Under the pieces are notes generated by a model that was not told where the DNA came from, made no database searches, and saw only the letters and a list, made by a program, of their open reading frames with translations. This document shows, in pieces, positions 5,143 through 5,398 of a stretch of 5,398 nucleotides of DNA. The position numbers and the translations under genes are program-made. This DNA comes from Alphaproteobacteria bacterium (GTDB taxonomy: Bacteria > Pseudomonadota > Alphaproteobacteria > Puniceispirillales > Puniceispirillaceae). Each line of letters opens with the position of its first letter. The stretch's first letter is position 1. The stretch spans positions 1 through 5,398 of the forward strand of contig JAKMFG010000194.1 in NCBI GenBank assembly GCA_022425565.1, in the 5' to 3' direction.

Positions 5143-5398
5143 ATGTCTGAAAAACGCAATGATCCCGTTCTCGAGACGCTGAGCCCAGCTGACCGCGCAC
5201 GGTTCCTTAACATGGTTAAGAAAGGCATCGGCCGCCGCGACTTCATGCATTATATGATGGCGCTTGGTGCGACTGCCACTGCCTCTGGCACACTGTTCAC
5301 CGGGGTCTCAGACGCCTGGGCCAACACGCCCAAGCGTGGTGGTCGCGGGGTGTTCGCAGGTGACCAGCATGGCCCGACCGACACGCTCGACCCAGCGC
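5143..5398 (+). CDS. ABC-transporter substrate-binding protein, SBP_bac_5 (peptide/opine/nickel) type, N-terminal part with Tat signal
   Basis: Only the first 85 codons are in the window; the gene runs off the right end. The protein starts with a polar stretch of 30 residues, then a twin-arginine motif Gly30-Arg31-Arg32-Asp-Phe34-Met, a hydrophobic segment at about 36-55, and a likely cleavage site after Ala-Trp-Ala60. The mature start, TPKRGG followed by F.GD...TDTLDPA, is the typical opening of family 5 solute-binding proteins, which deliver oligopeptides, opines or other solutes to a DppBCDF-like importer. Export by the Tat route means it folds, or takes a ligand or cofactor, before leaving the cytosol, though many alphaproteobacterial members carry such signals. 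Permease and ATPase genes would be expected just downstream. The solute cannot be told from this fragment; the DMSP-lyase-like neighbour makes an osmolyte or its derivative a possibility. Confidence 0.88.
   Translation, partial: MSEKRNDPVLETLSPADRARFLNMVKKGIGRRDFMHYMMALGATATASGTLFTGVSDAWANTPKRGGRGVFAGDQHGPTDTLDPA

Overview
The window is dense, GC-rich bacterial DNA with Shine-Dalgarno-led genes, almost no spare space and a Tat-secreted solute-binding protein. The gene set (Lys-type pyruvate kinase, cupin DMSP-lyase-like protein, peptide-type ABC binding protein) points to a marine alphaproteobacterium, for example a roseobacter or SAR116-like lineage. This placement is an inference from gene content and protein style; no rRNA or other taxonomic marker is present.

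Layout, left to right. (1) 1-331 (+) is the C-terminal end of a beta-rich protein that enters from outside the window. (2) 328-1746 (-) is a complete pyruvate kinase, convergent with (1), whose stop codon overlaps that of (1) in a shared CTAG. (3) A 155-base divergent promoter region separates pyk from a LysE-family exporter, 1902-2546 (+). (4) The exporter converges, with only 2 bases between stops, on a small stand-alone SET-domain protein, 2549-2926 (-). (5) Upstream of the SET gene on the same strand is a ten-helix EamA/DMT transporter, 2988-3974 (-); the two may be co-transcribed. (6) A 204-base divergent region leads to a cupin protein, 4179-4931 (+), carrying the full active-site residue set of DddQ/DddL-type dimethylsulfoniopropionate (DMSP) lyases. 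(7) A 211-base AT-rich intergenic stretch with a hairpin plus T-run precedes the start of an ABC-transporter substrate-binding protein with a Tat signal, 5143 to the window end (+).

The most interesting part is the right end: a probable DMSP lyase with a Trp-rich C-terminal tail not expected in minimal DddQ-type enzymes, followed by the binding protein of a peptide/opine-type ABC importer and flanked on the other side by a divergent DMT permease. If the lyase call holds, this may be a small DMSP or related osmolyte uptake-and-cleavage locus with an uncommon type of transporter. The left part (pyruvate kinase, LysE exporter) looks like ordinary chromosomal housekeeping DNA. I saw no mobile element, CRISPR array, tRNA or rRNA.
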